6,174 nt of DNA from a bacterium HR41 (GCA_002898855.1 BEIR01000084.1:1-6174), one strand, 5' to 3'. Positions 1 to 6,103 are shown, numbered from the stretch's first letter. Notes: generated by a model not told the origin, from the sequence alone. Made by a program: numbers and translations.

Positions 1-203
1 GTGATCGAGGACCGTTCCAGTCGGAGCTGCGACCGCGCACCGGTGCAGCCTCGAGCACCGCAGATCCGTGGCCCCCCTGCCGCGCACGGGTGTCGAGCGC
101 ACCCAGCACAGGTCGGCGAGCGACGGATCGCGGGCTCGAGCGGCAAGACCCCCTGGCCGCTCGTCTACGACCGCTGCTCGCTACGAGTCGACGACTTTCG
201 ACC
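1..203. other. Region with no recognisable gene, upstream of ycnI
   Basis: I read all six frames here and recognised no protein. Several frames stay open, which means little in DNA this GC-rich. The plus frame of the ycnI gene is open back to position 1 (a GTG), but its translation is Arg/Pro/Ala-rich and resembles nothing known. A TGA at 2-4 could be the stop of a gene lying to the left, but this cannot be tested from the window. The minus strand is also open leftward from about 164, so a divergent gene running off the edge is not excluded. The region presumably holds the ycnI promoter, but I see no convincing -35/-10 pair. A hairpin at 137-163 is the only clear structure. Confidence 0.5.
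137..163 (+). other. Perfect 8-bp hairpin in the ycnI upstream region
   Basis: The arms CGAGCGGC (137-144) and GCCGCTCG (156-163) are exact reverse complements around an 11-base C-rich loop. No T-run follows, so it is not a canonical terminator. It lies about 57 bases before the ycnI start codon and could be a leader structure, a weak terminator of an upstream gene, or chance in GC-rich sequence. Confidence 0.3.
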
Positions 204-210
204 AAGGAGG
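204..210 (+). promoter_or_regulatory. Strong Shine-Dalgarno site that sets the ycnI start
   Basis: AAGGAGG at 204-210 is a near-perfect anti-16S match ending 9 bases before the ATG at 220. It selects that ATG over the open frame that runs upstream to position 1. It is the strongest ribosome binding site in the window; the dcw genes have weak or poorly placed ones. Confidence 0.9.
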
Positions 211-219
211 TTTGCAGCA

Positions 220-981
220 ATGGAGAAGAGCGACGCAGCACGAACTGGACGGCACGGCGCTGTCGCTTTGCGCGCCGTGCCGTGCGGCGCCGCCCGCTTC
301 GCCCGGCGGTGCGGCGTCGCCGCAACGCTGGCGACGGTCGCAGCGGTAGCCCTGCCGGCCGGGGCCAACGCGCACGTGACCGTGAGCCCGAGCGAAGCCC
401 CCGCCGGCGGCTATGCACGGCTCGAGTTCAGCGTGCCTCACGGCTGCGATGGCTCGCCGACGACGCGGATACGCGTGCGCATCCCGCGCGATGTCGCGAT
501 CGTGAAGCCGGGCCGCAACGCCTTCTGGACCCTCGCTACCAAGCAGGGGGAGAAGACGCCGGTGGAGGTCCACGGGCAGCGCATCACACGCGGGCCGCAG
601 GAGGTGATCTGGACGGCGCGGACACCCTTGCCGGACGCCCAACTCGATGTCCTCCAGATGTCGGTGAAGCTGCCGGAAGGAGCTGGCCGGTCTGTGTACT
701 TCCCCACGGTCCAGGAGTGCGAGCGCGGCAACACGGCGTGGATCGAACGGCCTGCCGCGGGGCAGAGCGCTGACGAGCTCGAGCATCCCGCTCCGGTGGT
801 GAAACTCGTGGCTTCCACCGGCGCGCACGGCGGGAGCGCTTCGGGCAACGACAGCGGTCACGGCGGCGACGCGAACGAGGCGAGCGGAAAGGCGCCGACC
901 TGGCTCGCGGTGGTGGCTTTGGTGGCCGGTCTCGTGGGAACTACTACAGGCGTAGCCGGTCTCAGACGGCGTCGCGCCTAG
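220..981 (+). CDS. ycnI: YcnI/DUF1775-family secreted copper-associated protein, C-terminally membrane-anchored
   Basis: A 253-residue exported protein of the YcnI (DUF1775) family. The start is the ATG at 220 behind AAGGAGG. Residues 1-51 form a long signal peptide: a charged N-region with several Arg, a hydrophobic stretch at about 33-48, and A-N-A at 49-51 as the cleavage site. The mature protein would begin at His52 with HVTVSPSEAPAGG, the family hallmark. In Bacillus subtilis YcnI the mature N-terminal His binds Cu(II) together with Glu and Trp side chains; Trp131 and Trp174 are candidates here. Other family motifs are VPHGCDGSPTT (72-82) and FPTVQEC (161-167); Cys76 and Cys167 could form a disulfide. 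A Gly/Ser/His linker (about 200-223) leads to a transmembrane segment (about 226-247) and a short Arg-rich cytoplasmic tail. YcnI often sits beside CopC/CopD-like YcnJ, but no such partner is visible. Family assignment is firm; the copper role is inferred from homology. Confidence 0.9.
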   Translation: MEKSDAARTGRHGAVALRAVPCGAARFARRCGVAATLATVAAVALPAGANAHVTVSPSEAPAGGYARLEFSVPHGCDGSPTTRIRVRIPRDVAIVKPGRNAFWTLATKQGEKTPVEVHGQRITRGPQEVIWTARTPLPDAQLDVLQMSVKLPEGAGRSVYFPTVQECERGNTAWIERPAAGQSADELEHPAPVVKLVASTGAHGGSASGNDSGHGGDANEASGKAPTWLAVVALVAGLVGTTTGVAGLRRRRA

Positions 982-998
982 GCGTCGCCGCGCCGGGC

Positions 999-1039
999 CG
1001 ATCGGGGTGGGCACCTCGCGCGGGTGCTCGCCCCGGTCG
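999..1039 (+). terminator. Long hairpin after ycnI, probable terminator
   Basis: Arms 999-1015 and 1023-1039 pair over 17 positions (14 Watson-Crick, three G-U) around a 7-base loop, starting 18 bases after the ycnI stop. The G-U pairs form only in the plus-strand transcript, since the opposite strand would have A-C mismatches. The structure therefore suits termination of ycnI better than of ftsZ. There is no U-tract, as is common for actinobacterial terminators. Confidence 0.65.
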
Positions 1040-1069
1040 CCCGCGCCCGCGCCGGCCACTCGCCCGGAC

Positions 1070-1092
1070 GTCACTGGCGAGGCGCCGGTGAC
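1070..1092. terminator. Second hairpin in the ycnI/ftsZ convergent gap
   Basis: GTCACTGGC (1070-1078) pairs with GCCGGTGAC (1084-1092) around a 5-base loop. This gives 9 bp with one G-U in the plus-strand RNA and one A-C mismatch in the minus-strand RNA. It lies between two convergent genes and could back up termination in either direction. No U-tract follows. Confidence 0.4.
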
Positions 1093-1103
1093 CGCGCCCG
1101 CGC

Positions 1104-1121
1104 CTTCGTCGCGCTGCGAAG
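1104..1121 (-). terminator. Small hairpin downstream of ftsZ, possible terminator
   Basis: CTTCG (1104-1108) and CGAAG (1117-1121) form a 5-bp stem with an 8-base loop, about 30 bases past the ftsZ stop. The stem is short, without a U-tract, so this is only a candidate for the end of the dcw transcript. Confidence 0.25.
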
Positions 1122-1151
1122 AACGCCCCGCGCGAGGAATGCCGCGCTCGT

Positions 1152-2264
1152 TCAGTCCTTGAGGAACGAGGGGATGTCGATCTCGTCGTCGGAGATCTCG
1201 AGCCGCGAGCGCTCGCGCTCGTCGAGGCGCACGTCGCGCCGGCGCGGCTCGCGCCGCCGGCCCGTGGAGTCCTCGCTGAACAGCGGCCCACCGCGCTGCG
1301 CGTCGAAACCGGTGGCAATCACCGTGACGCGCACGGCGTCGCCGGCCTCCTCGTCGACGACCGCACCGAAGATGATGTTCGACTCGCGGTCGGCCGCCTG
1401 CTGGATGATCTCCGCGGCCTCGTTGACTTCGAATAGGCCCAGGTCCTGTGGACCGGTGATGTTGAGGAGGATCCCCTTCGCCCCCTCCACCGACTGTTCC
1501 AGCAAGGGGCTCGAGATCGCCAGCTTCGCGGCTTCGGCAGCGCGGTTTTCGCCGGAAGCCTCGCCGATACCCATCAGCGCCGACCCGGCGTCCTGCATGA
1601 TCGTGCGCACGTCGGCGAAGTCGAGGTTGATCAAGCCGGGAGTGGTGATGAGGTCGGTGATGCCCTGAACGCCTTGGCGCAAGACGTTGTCGGCCTCGCG
1701 GAACGCCTCGAGGATGCTCGTGCGCCGCTCGACGACCGCCAGGAGCTTCTCGTTCGGGATTACGATCAGCGTGTCGACTTCCTCGCGCAGGCGCTCGATG
1801 CCTTGCTCGGCCTGGCGCATCCGCTGCGCGCCCTCGAACTCGAACGGTTTCGTGACCACGCCGACGGTGAGCGCCCCAACCTCTTGCTTGGCGACCTCGG
1901 CGATCACCGGCGCGGCCCCGGTGCCCGTGCCACCGCCCATCCCCGCGGTTACGAACACCATGTCCGCGCCCTTCAGCGCTTCCTTGATCTCGTCGCGGCT
2001 TTCGTTAGCCGCCGCCAGCCCCACCTCGGGATTGGCGCCGGCCCCCAGCCCGCGCGTCAGCTGCGCGCCGATCTGCAGCTTGACGTCGGCGTCGCACATC
2101 TGCAGCGCCTGGGCGTCGGTGTTGGCGGCGATGAACTCGACGCCACGCAAGCCCGCGTCGACCATCCGGTTCACGGCGTTCGTACCGCCGCCACCGACAC
2201 CGACGACCTTGATCACCGCGAGGTAGCTGCCGGTGCCTGCACCGCTGCCGATGCCGCTGTCCAT
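1152..2264 (-). CDS. ftsZ: Cell division protein FtsZ
   Basis: A 370-residue tubulin-like GTPase that polymerises into the cytoplasmic Z ring. Nucleotide-binding features are in order: the T1 loop GVGGGGTNA (22-30), the tubulin signature GGGTGTG (110-116), and the T7 loop NLDFAD (213-218), whose acidic residues complete GTP hydrolysis in the neighbouring subunit. The globular core ends near residue 320. A short, charged, Arg-rich linker (about 322-356) follows, then an intact C-terminal peptide [12 protein letters not shown] (359-370), the docking site for membrane tethers. With no ftsA in the visible cluster, a SepF-type tether is the likely partner, but none is visible. The ATG at 2264 is chosen because the conserved N-terminus begins just after it; the frame is open to 2399 but that extension is Arg/Ala-rich and non-conserved. 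No canonical Shine-Dalgarno is well placed: a purine run (2281-2290) lies 17-26 bases upstream and GGTAGAG abuts the ATG. A dedicated promoter lies at 2402-2431. Confidence 0.98.
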   Translation of the reverse strand: MDSGIGSGAGTGSYLAVIKVVGVGGGGTNAVNRMVDAGLRGVEFIAANTDAQALQMCDADVKLQIGAQLTRGLGAGANPEVGLAAANESRDEIKEALKGADMVFVTAGMGGGTGTGAAPVIAEVAKQEVGALTVGVVTKPFEFEGAQRMRQAEQGIERLREEVDTLIVIPNEKLLAVVERRTSILEAFREADNVLRQGVQGITDLITTPGLINLDFADVRTIMQDAGSALMGIGEASGENRAAEAAKLAISSPLLEQSVEGAKGILLNITGPQDLGLFEVNEAAEIIQQAADRESNIIFGAVVDEEAGDAVRVTVIATGFDAQRGGPLFSEDSTGRRREPRRRDVRLDERERSRLEISDDEIDIPSFLKD

Positions 2265-2401
2265 CTCTACCGGTTGCCGTTCCCTTTCCCGTCTCGTTTC
2301 GCCGCGCTCGGCCCCAAGGCTCGACTCGCGCGCGGATCTCCGAGCTGCGGCCGCTTCGGCGAGCGCGCGCCACGCCTGGCGCTGCGCCCTTCGATCCACG
2401 C

Positions 2402-2431
2402 ACTGTAGGGAGTCATCGGCACAACTGTCAA
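2402..2431 (-). promoter_or_regulatory. Sigma70-like promoter for ftsZ
   Basis: Read on the minus strand, a perfect -35 TTGACA (2426-2431) is followed by an 18-base spacer and TACAGT (2402-2407), a 4/6 match to the -10 consensus. It lies in the ftsQ-ftsZ gap, in a stretch conspicuously more AT-rich than the rest of the window. The predicted start of transcription near 2395 gives a leader of about 130 bases. Separate ftsZ promoters inside dcw clusters are well known in other bacteria. Confidence 0.7.
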
Positions 2432-2451
2432 ACGAAGCTGCAAGGTTCGTT
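2431..2451. promoter_or_regulatory. Inverted repeat at the ftsZ -35 box, possible operator
   Basis: AACGAA (2431-2436) and TTCGTT (2446-2451) are exact reverse complements separated by 9 bases. The first arm touches the last base of the -35 hexamer. The position would suit a repressor or a class II activator. No regulator family can be named from the sequence, and a 6-bp dyad could be chance. Confidence 0.3.
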
Positions 2452-2453
2452 GC

Positions 2454-2464
2454 ACATTCAATGT
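2454..2464. promoter_or_regulatory. 11-base palindrome upstream of the ftsZ promoter
   Basis: ACATTCAATGT is a perfect palindrome around its central base (2459), about 65 bases upstream of the predicted transcription start. It is AT-rich in a very GC-rich genome, which makes it stand out. It may be a transcription factor site or part of an upstream promoter element. Confidence 0.3.
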
Positions 2465-2483
2465 CAGCATGAGCTTTATGTAT

Positions 2484-3383
2484 CTAGAAAGATTGCGGTG
2501 TCGGTTGAGGGTTCGCGATCGTGCCGCCGCTCAACGGGCGCGCCGCGCTCGCCGGATTCCCTAGGCCACCAGCGACAGGTCGGCGAGGAAGGCGCACGTC
2601 GATGTACGTGGCACGGGACGCTGAGGGGTCGCGTGCGAGCACTGTAGAAATGGATCTCCACTTGAGGTTTAGATCATGCGCGCGACCGAAGATCAGGAGC
2701 GGGCCCGAGCGAAGCGCAGCCACGAGACCACGGTCGCGGTCGAGCGAGATGCGCGCGAGCGCAGTCCGCAACGGCGCCGGGGCGCTGGCCGCGACCGCCA
2801 CCTTGGCGCGCACGGGCGCAGCCAGCCGGGCGTCCGGGTCGGGGCCGTCGCCGACCGCGATTGTCGGCAGCGACGAAGGGGTCGACAGGTCCCCGAGCTG
2901 GGTTCCGTCGCTCGCGACGGCGACGCGTCCGCGCGCTCCCTCGAGCACCGCGACCGGCCGGCGCAGGCGGACGCGCAAAACGAGCTCGTCGGGTAGCCGC
3001 CGGTCGACCGTCACGTCGGCAGCGGCCGGGTAGGAAGCGAGCGCCGCCCGCAGCTCCGAGTGGTCGACGTGGAACACCGTCATCCGCCGCGCAGCGCTCA
3101 CGAGGGCACGGCGGGCGGCGGCAGCTTCGCGCTCGTCGAGACCGACGATCGTCACACGCTCGACGCGCCAGAACGGAAGATCACGCCCCACCCACAGCGC
3201 AAGCGCAACCGCCACGGCCGCCAAGCCGAACACCGCGAGCCGGCGCAGCCGGCGGCTGCCCCCCGTCGCCGAGGCAGAGCCCTGCTCGCTGCCCGGACGC
3301 ACGCGCTTCCCGGACGAACCGCCCCGACGCCGCACAGCGCTAGCTGTGGCTGGCTGGCGACGGGCGGGCTCGAGACGTGGCAT
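2484..3383 (-). CDS. ftsQ: Cell division protein FtsQ (DivIB family)
   Basis: A 299-residue bitopic divisome protein; in the family it bridges early and late division proteins together with FtsB and FtsL. An Arg/Gly/Ser-rich cytoplasmic tail (1-48) precedes one transmembrane helix (about 49-66) and the extracytoplasmic part. The POTRA domain (about 72-143) shows FWRVERVTIVG and the typical VTVDRRLPDELVLRVRLRRP block. The FtsQ domain follows, ending with ATYIDVRLPRRPVAGG (258-273), close to the actinobacterial consensus, and a low-complexity tail. The first two possible starts are adjacent: GTG at 3386-3384 then ATG at 3383-3381. I chose the ATG. Neither has a good Shine-Dalgarno; GGGAGG lies about 28 bases upstream. 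The gene follows the murC-murB fusion after 87 bases, in the same reading frame, and precedes ftsZ by 219 bases. Confidence 0.92.
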   Translation of the reverse strand: MPRLEPARRQPATASAVRRRGGSSGKRVRPGSEQGSASATGGSRRLRRLAVFGLAAVAVALALWVGRDLPFWRVERVTIVGLDEREAAAARRALVSAARRMTVFHVDHSELRAALASYPAAADVTVDRRLPDELVLRVRLRRPVAVLEGARGRVAVASDGTQLGDLSTPSSLPTIAVGDGPDPDARLAAPVRAKVAVAASAPAPLRTALARISLDRDRGLVAALRSGPLLIFGRAHDLNLKWRSISTVLARDPSASRATYIDVRLPRRPVAGGLGNPASAARPLSGGTIANPQPTPQSF

Positions 3384-3438
3384 CACCGAGAGCGTTCGCG
3401 CTGTCCGCCCGCCTCCCTGCCCGGCCAGCGCCCTCGCC

Positions 3439-3455
3439 CGGCGGTCGCACCGCCG
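3439..3455 (-). other. Hairpin between the murC-murB stop and ftsQ
   Basis: CGGCGGT (3439-3445) and ACCGCCG (3449-3455) form a perfect 7-bp stem with a 3-base loop, 15 bases after the fusion gene's TAG on the minus strand. No U-tract follows, so full termination is unlikely. It might attenuate, pause or stabilise the upstream message. Confidence 0.3.
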
Positions 3456-3470
3456 AAGTGGGCTTTTGCG

Positions 3471-6023
3471 CTACTCGCCCTGCTCGCCGGCGGGCCCGCT
3501 GCCCCCTACGGCGCCTACCGCCGCCGCTAGCGGCGAAGTGTCGACTGGGCCCAGGAAGCGCACTTCCGGTTCGAGCACCACGCCGAAACGTTCGAAAACG
3601 CGACGCCGTCCCTCTGCCATCAACCGCACGATGTCGGCCGTGGTGGCGTCGCCGAGGTTCTCGACGAAGTTCGCGTGCTTCTCGCTGAAACGCGCTCCGC
3701 CCACACGCAAGCCGCGGCAACCTGCGGCGTCGAGAAGCATCCCGGCAGTGCGCCCAGCGACACGGGGGTCGGCCGGGTCGGGGTTGGTGAACGTCGACCC
3801 GAAGGTCTTTATCCCCGACGGCTGCGCTTCGCGCCTAGCCGTGCGCATCGCCTCGAGGCGGGCACGCACTGCCGCGGGATCGTCACGGCGCAGGCGGAAG
3901 AGAGCGCGGGCGACCACCTCGCCCGGTCGCAACGCCGAGCGGCGGTAGGCGAAACCGAGCTGGTCGGGAGCGAGGCGCCGTACGCCCGCGGGCGTTGCGA
4001 CCTCGACCCACACGAGGACGCTGGCGAGCTCGCCGCCGTAGGCGTTGGCGTTCATCCGCACCGCACCGCCGACCGTGCCGGGGATGTTCACCGCGAATTC
4101 GAGGCCCGACAGCCCGGCCCGCGCCGTCCGGGCGGCGATCTGCGGCAAGCGCGCGCCGCCGCCGCAGAGCACCTCCTCGCCGTCGATCGCGACCGCCGCG
4201 AGCTCGCCTTCGAGCTTGATCACCAGCCCGTCGACACCCTCGTCGGCGACGAGCAGGTTCGATCCCGACCCGATCGCCTCCACCGCCAGCCCCTCGCACG
4301 CCGCCCAGGCGAGCAGCTCGTGAAGCGTGGCGAGCGTCGCCGCGCGCGCGAAGAAGCGGGCGTTTCCACCGGTGCGCACCGTCGTCAGGCGTGCCAGCGG
4401 TTTGTCGCGCTCGACCGCTGCCGGCGGTCGCTCGACGAGCGGGGCACCTCTCGCCAGCGCGCGCGCGACGCGGTCGACGTTGCCGGCGCCCATCACGACC
4501 ACCGTGTCGCCCGTCGCCACGAGCGCCCGGAGGCACTCGGTGGCTTCGCGCAGACGCGGTGCCCACACAACCCTCTTGCCCGCAGCGCGATCTGCCGCAG
4601 CTCGTGCGACGTCGAGGCCGGACACGCCCGGCCAATCCTCGGGCCGCTCGCGGGCCGGGAAAACGTCACTAACCAGGACGATGTCGGCGGCGGCGAGCGC
4701 CCGGCCGAACTCGCGCGCGAGCGCCTTCGTGCGCGAGAAGAGGTGCGGCTGGAAGCAGGCGACGAGACGCGGCCGGGCACGGTGCTCGGCGCGGGAGCCG
4801 CCGCGGGCGGACACGCCGCCGGGGACGGAGGCGCCGCCCCGGACACAGGCGCCGCCGGGGGCGCAGGCGTCGGGCCCGGGAGCTGCGCCGGCAGCCATAA
4901 GTTCGCGGGCCGCCGCGAGCGTCGCCGCTACCTCGGTCGGGTGGTGTGCGTAGTCGTCGTATACGCGCGCGCCCTCCGGTGAGTGGCCGATGAACTCGAG
5001 GCGACGTCCGGTGCCGGCGAAATCGGCGAGCGCCCGAGCCGCTTGTTCGCGCTCGACACCGGCCGCCTCGGCCGCCGCCACCGCCGCCAGGGCGTTCAGG
5101 ACGTTGTGGCGCCCGGGTACGGGCAGCGGTGGTAGCGGTACGGAAAAGGCGTCGCACGGGCCAGTGCGATCGGCGTGCCCGGCCGCGCGCTCGCCGTTAT
5201 CGATGGCGTTCTCGTTGTTACCGGCGGCGCGCTCGGTGCTCGCACCCGTCCGCTCGTCGCTCGCCGTGCTCCGCCACTCGCCCACGTCCGCGACCCTGAC
5301 CACGCGCTGTCCCGGGCGCGCTGCGACCGTCACGCCCGGCCCGAGCACGAGCACCTGCGCCGGTCGGGCGAACTCGGCGAACGCCGCCTCGAGCTCAGCC
5401 AGGTCGCGGTAGGTCGAGTGATGGTCGAGCTCGATGTTGGTGATCACCGCGATTTCGCGGTCGAGCTTTAGGAACGAGCGGTCGGACTCGTCGGCCTCGA
5501 CCACCAGCCAGGCGCCGCTACCGAGTCGGGCGTTGGTGTCGAAACCGCGCAGCTTCGCGCCGACGACGAACGACGGATCGCAGCCGGCGCGATCGAGAAC
5601 GTGGACGATCATCGCCGTGGTCGTCGTTTTGCCGTGCGTGCCCGACACCGCGATCGTGCGCCGCAGGCGCGTGAGCTCGGCGAGCAGATCGGCGCGGTGC
5701 AGCACACGCTGACCGCGCTCGCGCGCCACCTGGACCTCGGGGTTGTCAGCGGCGATGGCCGTCGAAACGACCACCTCGGCGTCGGGCGGCACCTGGTCGG
5801 CGCTGTGGCCGACGTGGACGCGCGCACCGTGGCGGCGGACGAGCGCCAGATACGGCGACTCCTCGCGGTCGGAACCGCTCACCGTCGCGCCGAGTCCCGC
5901 CGCCACCAGCGCCAGGCCGCTCATCCCTGCCCCGCCGACGCCGACGAAGTGCAAGCGGCGCCCCCGCCACTCGCCGAGAGCGGCCTTCCGCGCCTCTCGC
6001 TGCGCCCGCTGCGTGCTCGTCAC
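3471..6023 (-). CDS. murC/murB: Bifunctional MurC-MurB fusion: UDP-MurNAc-L-alanine ligase / UDP-MurNAc dehydrogenase
   Basis: One 850-residue open frame encodes two cytoplasmic enzymes of peptidoglycan precursor synthesis. MurC (about 20-525) joins L-Ala to UDP-MurNAc using ATP: GVGGAGMSG (28-36), P-loop GTHGKTTTT (128-136), EADESD (176-181), ELDHHSTY (198-205), PGRHNVLNA (303-311), YDDYAHHPTEV (355-365) and FQPHLFSRTK (424-433). MurB (about 541-827) is the FAD/NADPH enolpyruvyl reductase making UDP-MurNAc: GSGSNLLV (585-592), NIPGTVGGA (646-654), YRRS (693-696), GSTFTNP (742-748) with the presumed proton-donor Ser743, SEKHANF (780-786), and LEPEV (817-821) with the presumed catalytic Glu820. 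Its short form suggests a type II MurB. All key motifs look intact in both halves. Low-complexity segments interrupt MurC at about 251-292 and 378-416. The start is GTG at 6023, with AAGG 10 bases upstream and an in-frame TAA at 6036-6038. The fold order (MurC first) is opposite to the pathway order. Catalytic residues are assigned from family knowledge. Confidence 0.95.
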   Translation of the reverse strand: MTSTQRAQREARKAALGEWRGRRLHFVGVGGAGMSGLALVAAGLGATVSGSDREESPYLALVRRHGARVHVGHSADQVPPDAEVVVSTAIAADNPEVQVARERGQRVLHRADLLAELTRLRRTIAVSGTHGKTTTTAMIVHVLDRAGCDPSFVVGAKLRGFDTNARLGSGAWLVVEADESDRSFLKLDREIAVITNIELDHHSTYRDLAELEAAFAEFARPAQVLVLGPGVTVAARPGQRVVRVADVGEWRSTASDERTGASTERAAGNNENAIDNGERAAGHADRTGPCDAFSVPLPPLPVPGRHNVLNALAAVAAAEAAGVEREQAARALADFAGTGRRLEFIGHSPEGARVYDDYAHHPTEVAATLAAARELMAAGAAPGPDACAPGGACVRGGASVPGGVSARGGSRAEHRARPRLVACFQPHLFSRTKALAREFGRALAAADIVLVSDVFPARERPEDWPGVSGLDVARAAADRAAGKRVVWAPRLREATECLRALVATGDTVVVMGAGNVDRVARALARGAPLVERPPAAVERDKPLARLTTVRTGGNARFFARAATLATLHELLAWAACEGLAVEAIGSGSNLLVADEGVDGLVIKLEGELAAVAIDGEEVLCGGGARLPQIAARTARAGLSGLEFAVNIPGTVGGAVRMNANAYGGELASVLVWVEVATPAGVRRLAPDQLGFAYRRSALRPGEVVARALFRLRRDDPAAVRARLEAMRTARREAQPSGIKTFGSTFTNPDPADPRVAGRTAGMLLDAAGCRGLRVGGARFSEKHANFVENLGDATTADIVRLMAEGRRRVFERFGVVLEPEVRFLGPVDTSPLAAAVGAVGGSGPAGEQGE
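4389..4451 (-). other. Junction between the MurC and MurB domains
   Basis: This segment encodes residues about 525-545, between the last MurC helix and the first MurB strand. The linker contains ERPPAAVERDKPLARLTTVRTGG; there is no stop codon, no internal ATG and no obvious Shine-Dalgarno, so separate translation of MurB from here looks unlikely. The linker is short, so the two enzymes would sit close together. Confidence 0.7.
4790..4879 (-). repeat. 18-bp tandem repeat inside murC, coding for Gly-Gly hexapeptides
   Basis: About five imperfect 18-base units run end to end (4790, 4808, 4826, 4844 and 4862 as unit starts); units two to four are the most alike, sharing a GCCGCC core. Because 18 is a multiple of three the frame is kept. 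The protein shows Gly-Gly pairs every six residues, at 390/391, 396/397, 402/403 and 408/409, with Cys or Ser at 387, 393, 399 and 405. It falls in the linker between the YDDYAHHP and FQPHLFSR motifs of MurC, which is normally only a few residues long. Confidence 0.7.
5148..5273 (-). other. Low-complexity polar segment within the MurC central domain
   Basis: This encodes residues about 251-292, rich in Ala, Gly, Asn, Glu and Arg, with two copies of an ERAAG-like motif (264-268 and 278-282). It replaces and lengthens the stretch that in ordinary MurC proteins carries central-domain strands before the PGRHN motif. The stretch around 5190-5225 is locally less GC-rich than its surroundings. It looks like a surface loop expansion rather than a domain. 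Confidence 0.55.
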
Positions 6024-6033
6024 CGGCCGCTGA

Positions 6034-6037
6034 CCTT
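6034..6037 (-). promoter_or_regulatory. Ribosome binding site supporting the murC-murB GTG start
   Basis: Minus-strand AAGG ends 10 bases before the GTG at 6023. It overlaps the in-frame TAA (6036-6038) that blocks any longer start. It is a modest match, but no better start exists before the conserved nucleotide-binding Gly motif. Confidence 0.55.
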
Positions 6038-6103
6038 ACCCGCGCGCGCCGGCGAGCGAGGGTCGGGCAGCCTCCATCCGCCCGGCGTCGGGGCGGTGCG
6101 CCC

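Noticed and set aside
145..160. Possible CsoR-type copper operator near the C-rich run before ycnI
   Set aside because: The C-run is not matched by a G-run of the right spacing to make the known pseudo-palindrome, so there is no real support.
1..219. N-terminal extension of the ycnI frame back to a GTG at position 1
   Set aside because: The added 73 residues are Arg/Pro-rich and would bury the signal peptide, whereas the ATG at 220 has a near-perfect Shine-Dalgarno and is followed by a normal export signal.
181..1074. Minus-strand open frame (297 codons) opposite ycnI
   Set aside because: It is antisense to a clear DUF1775 gene, has no motif, and has a composition typical of shadow frames.
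2265..2399. Earlier ftsZ start at 2399
   Set aside because: The extra 45 residues are Arg/Ala-rich and unlike any FtsZ N-terminus. The predicted transcription start is also about where this codon lies.
1674..2408. Plus-strand open frame (244 codons) opposite ftsZ
   Set aside because: It is antisense to a fully conserved ftsZ and rich in Arg/Asp/Leu shadow codons, with no ribosome binding site or motif.
2267..2470. Minus-strand 67-codon frame upstream of ftsZ, as a leader peptide
   Set aside because: It begins upstream of the predicted ftsZ promoter, runs through it, has no convincing ribosome binding site and reads as Arg-rich filler.
4790..4879. CRISPR array or REP element
   Set aside because: The units are contiguous 18-mers with no spacers, keep the reading frame and encode part of MurC, so this is an in-gene tandem repeat.
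3675..4982. Long plus-strand open frame (435 codons) opposite murC-murB
   Set aside because: Its translation is Arg/Gly/Ala-rich with no recognisable motif and it lies wholly antisense to a gene with intact catalytic motifs. Such frames are expected opposite GC-rich coding sequence.
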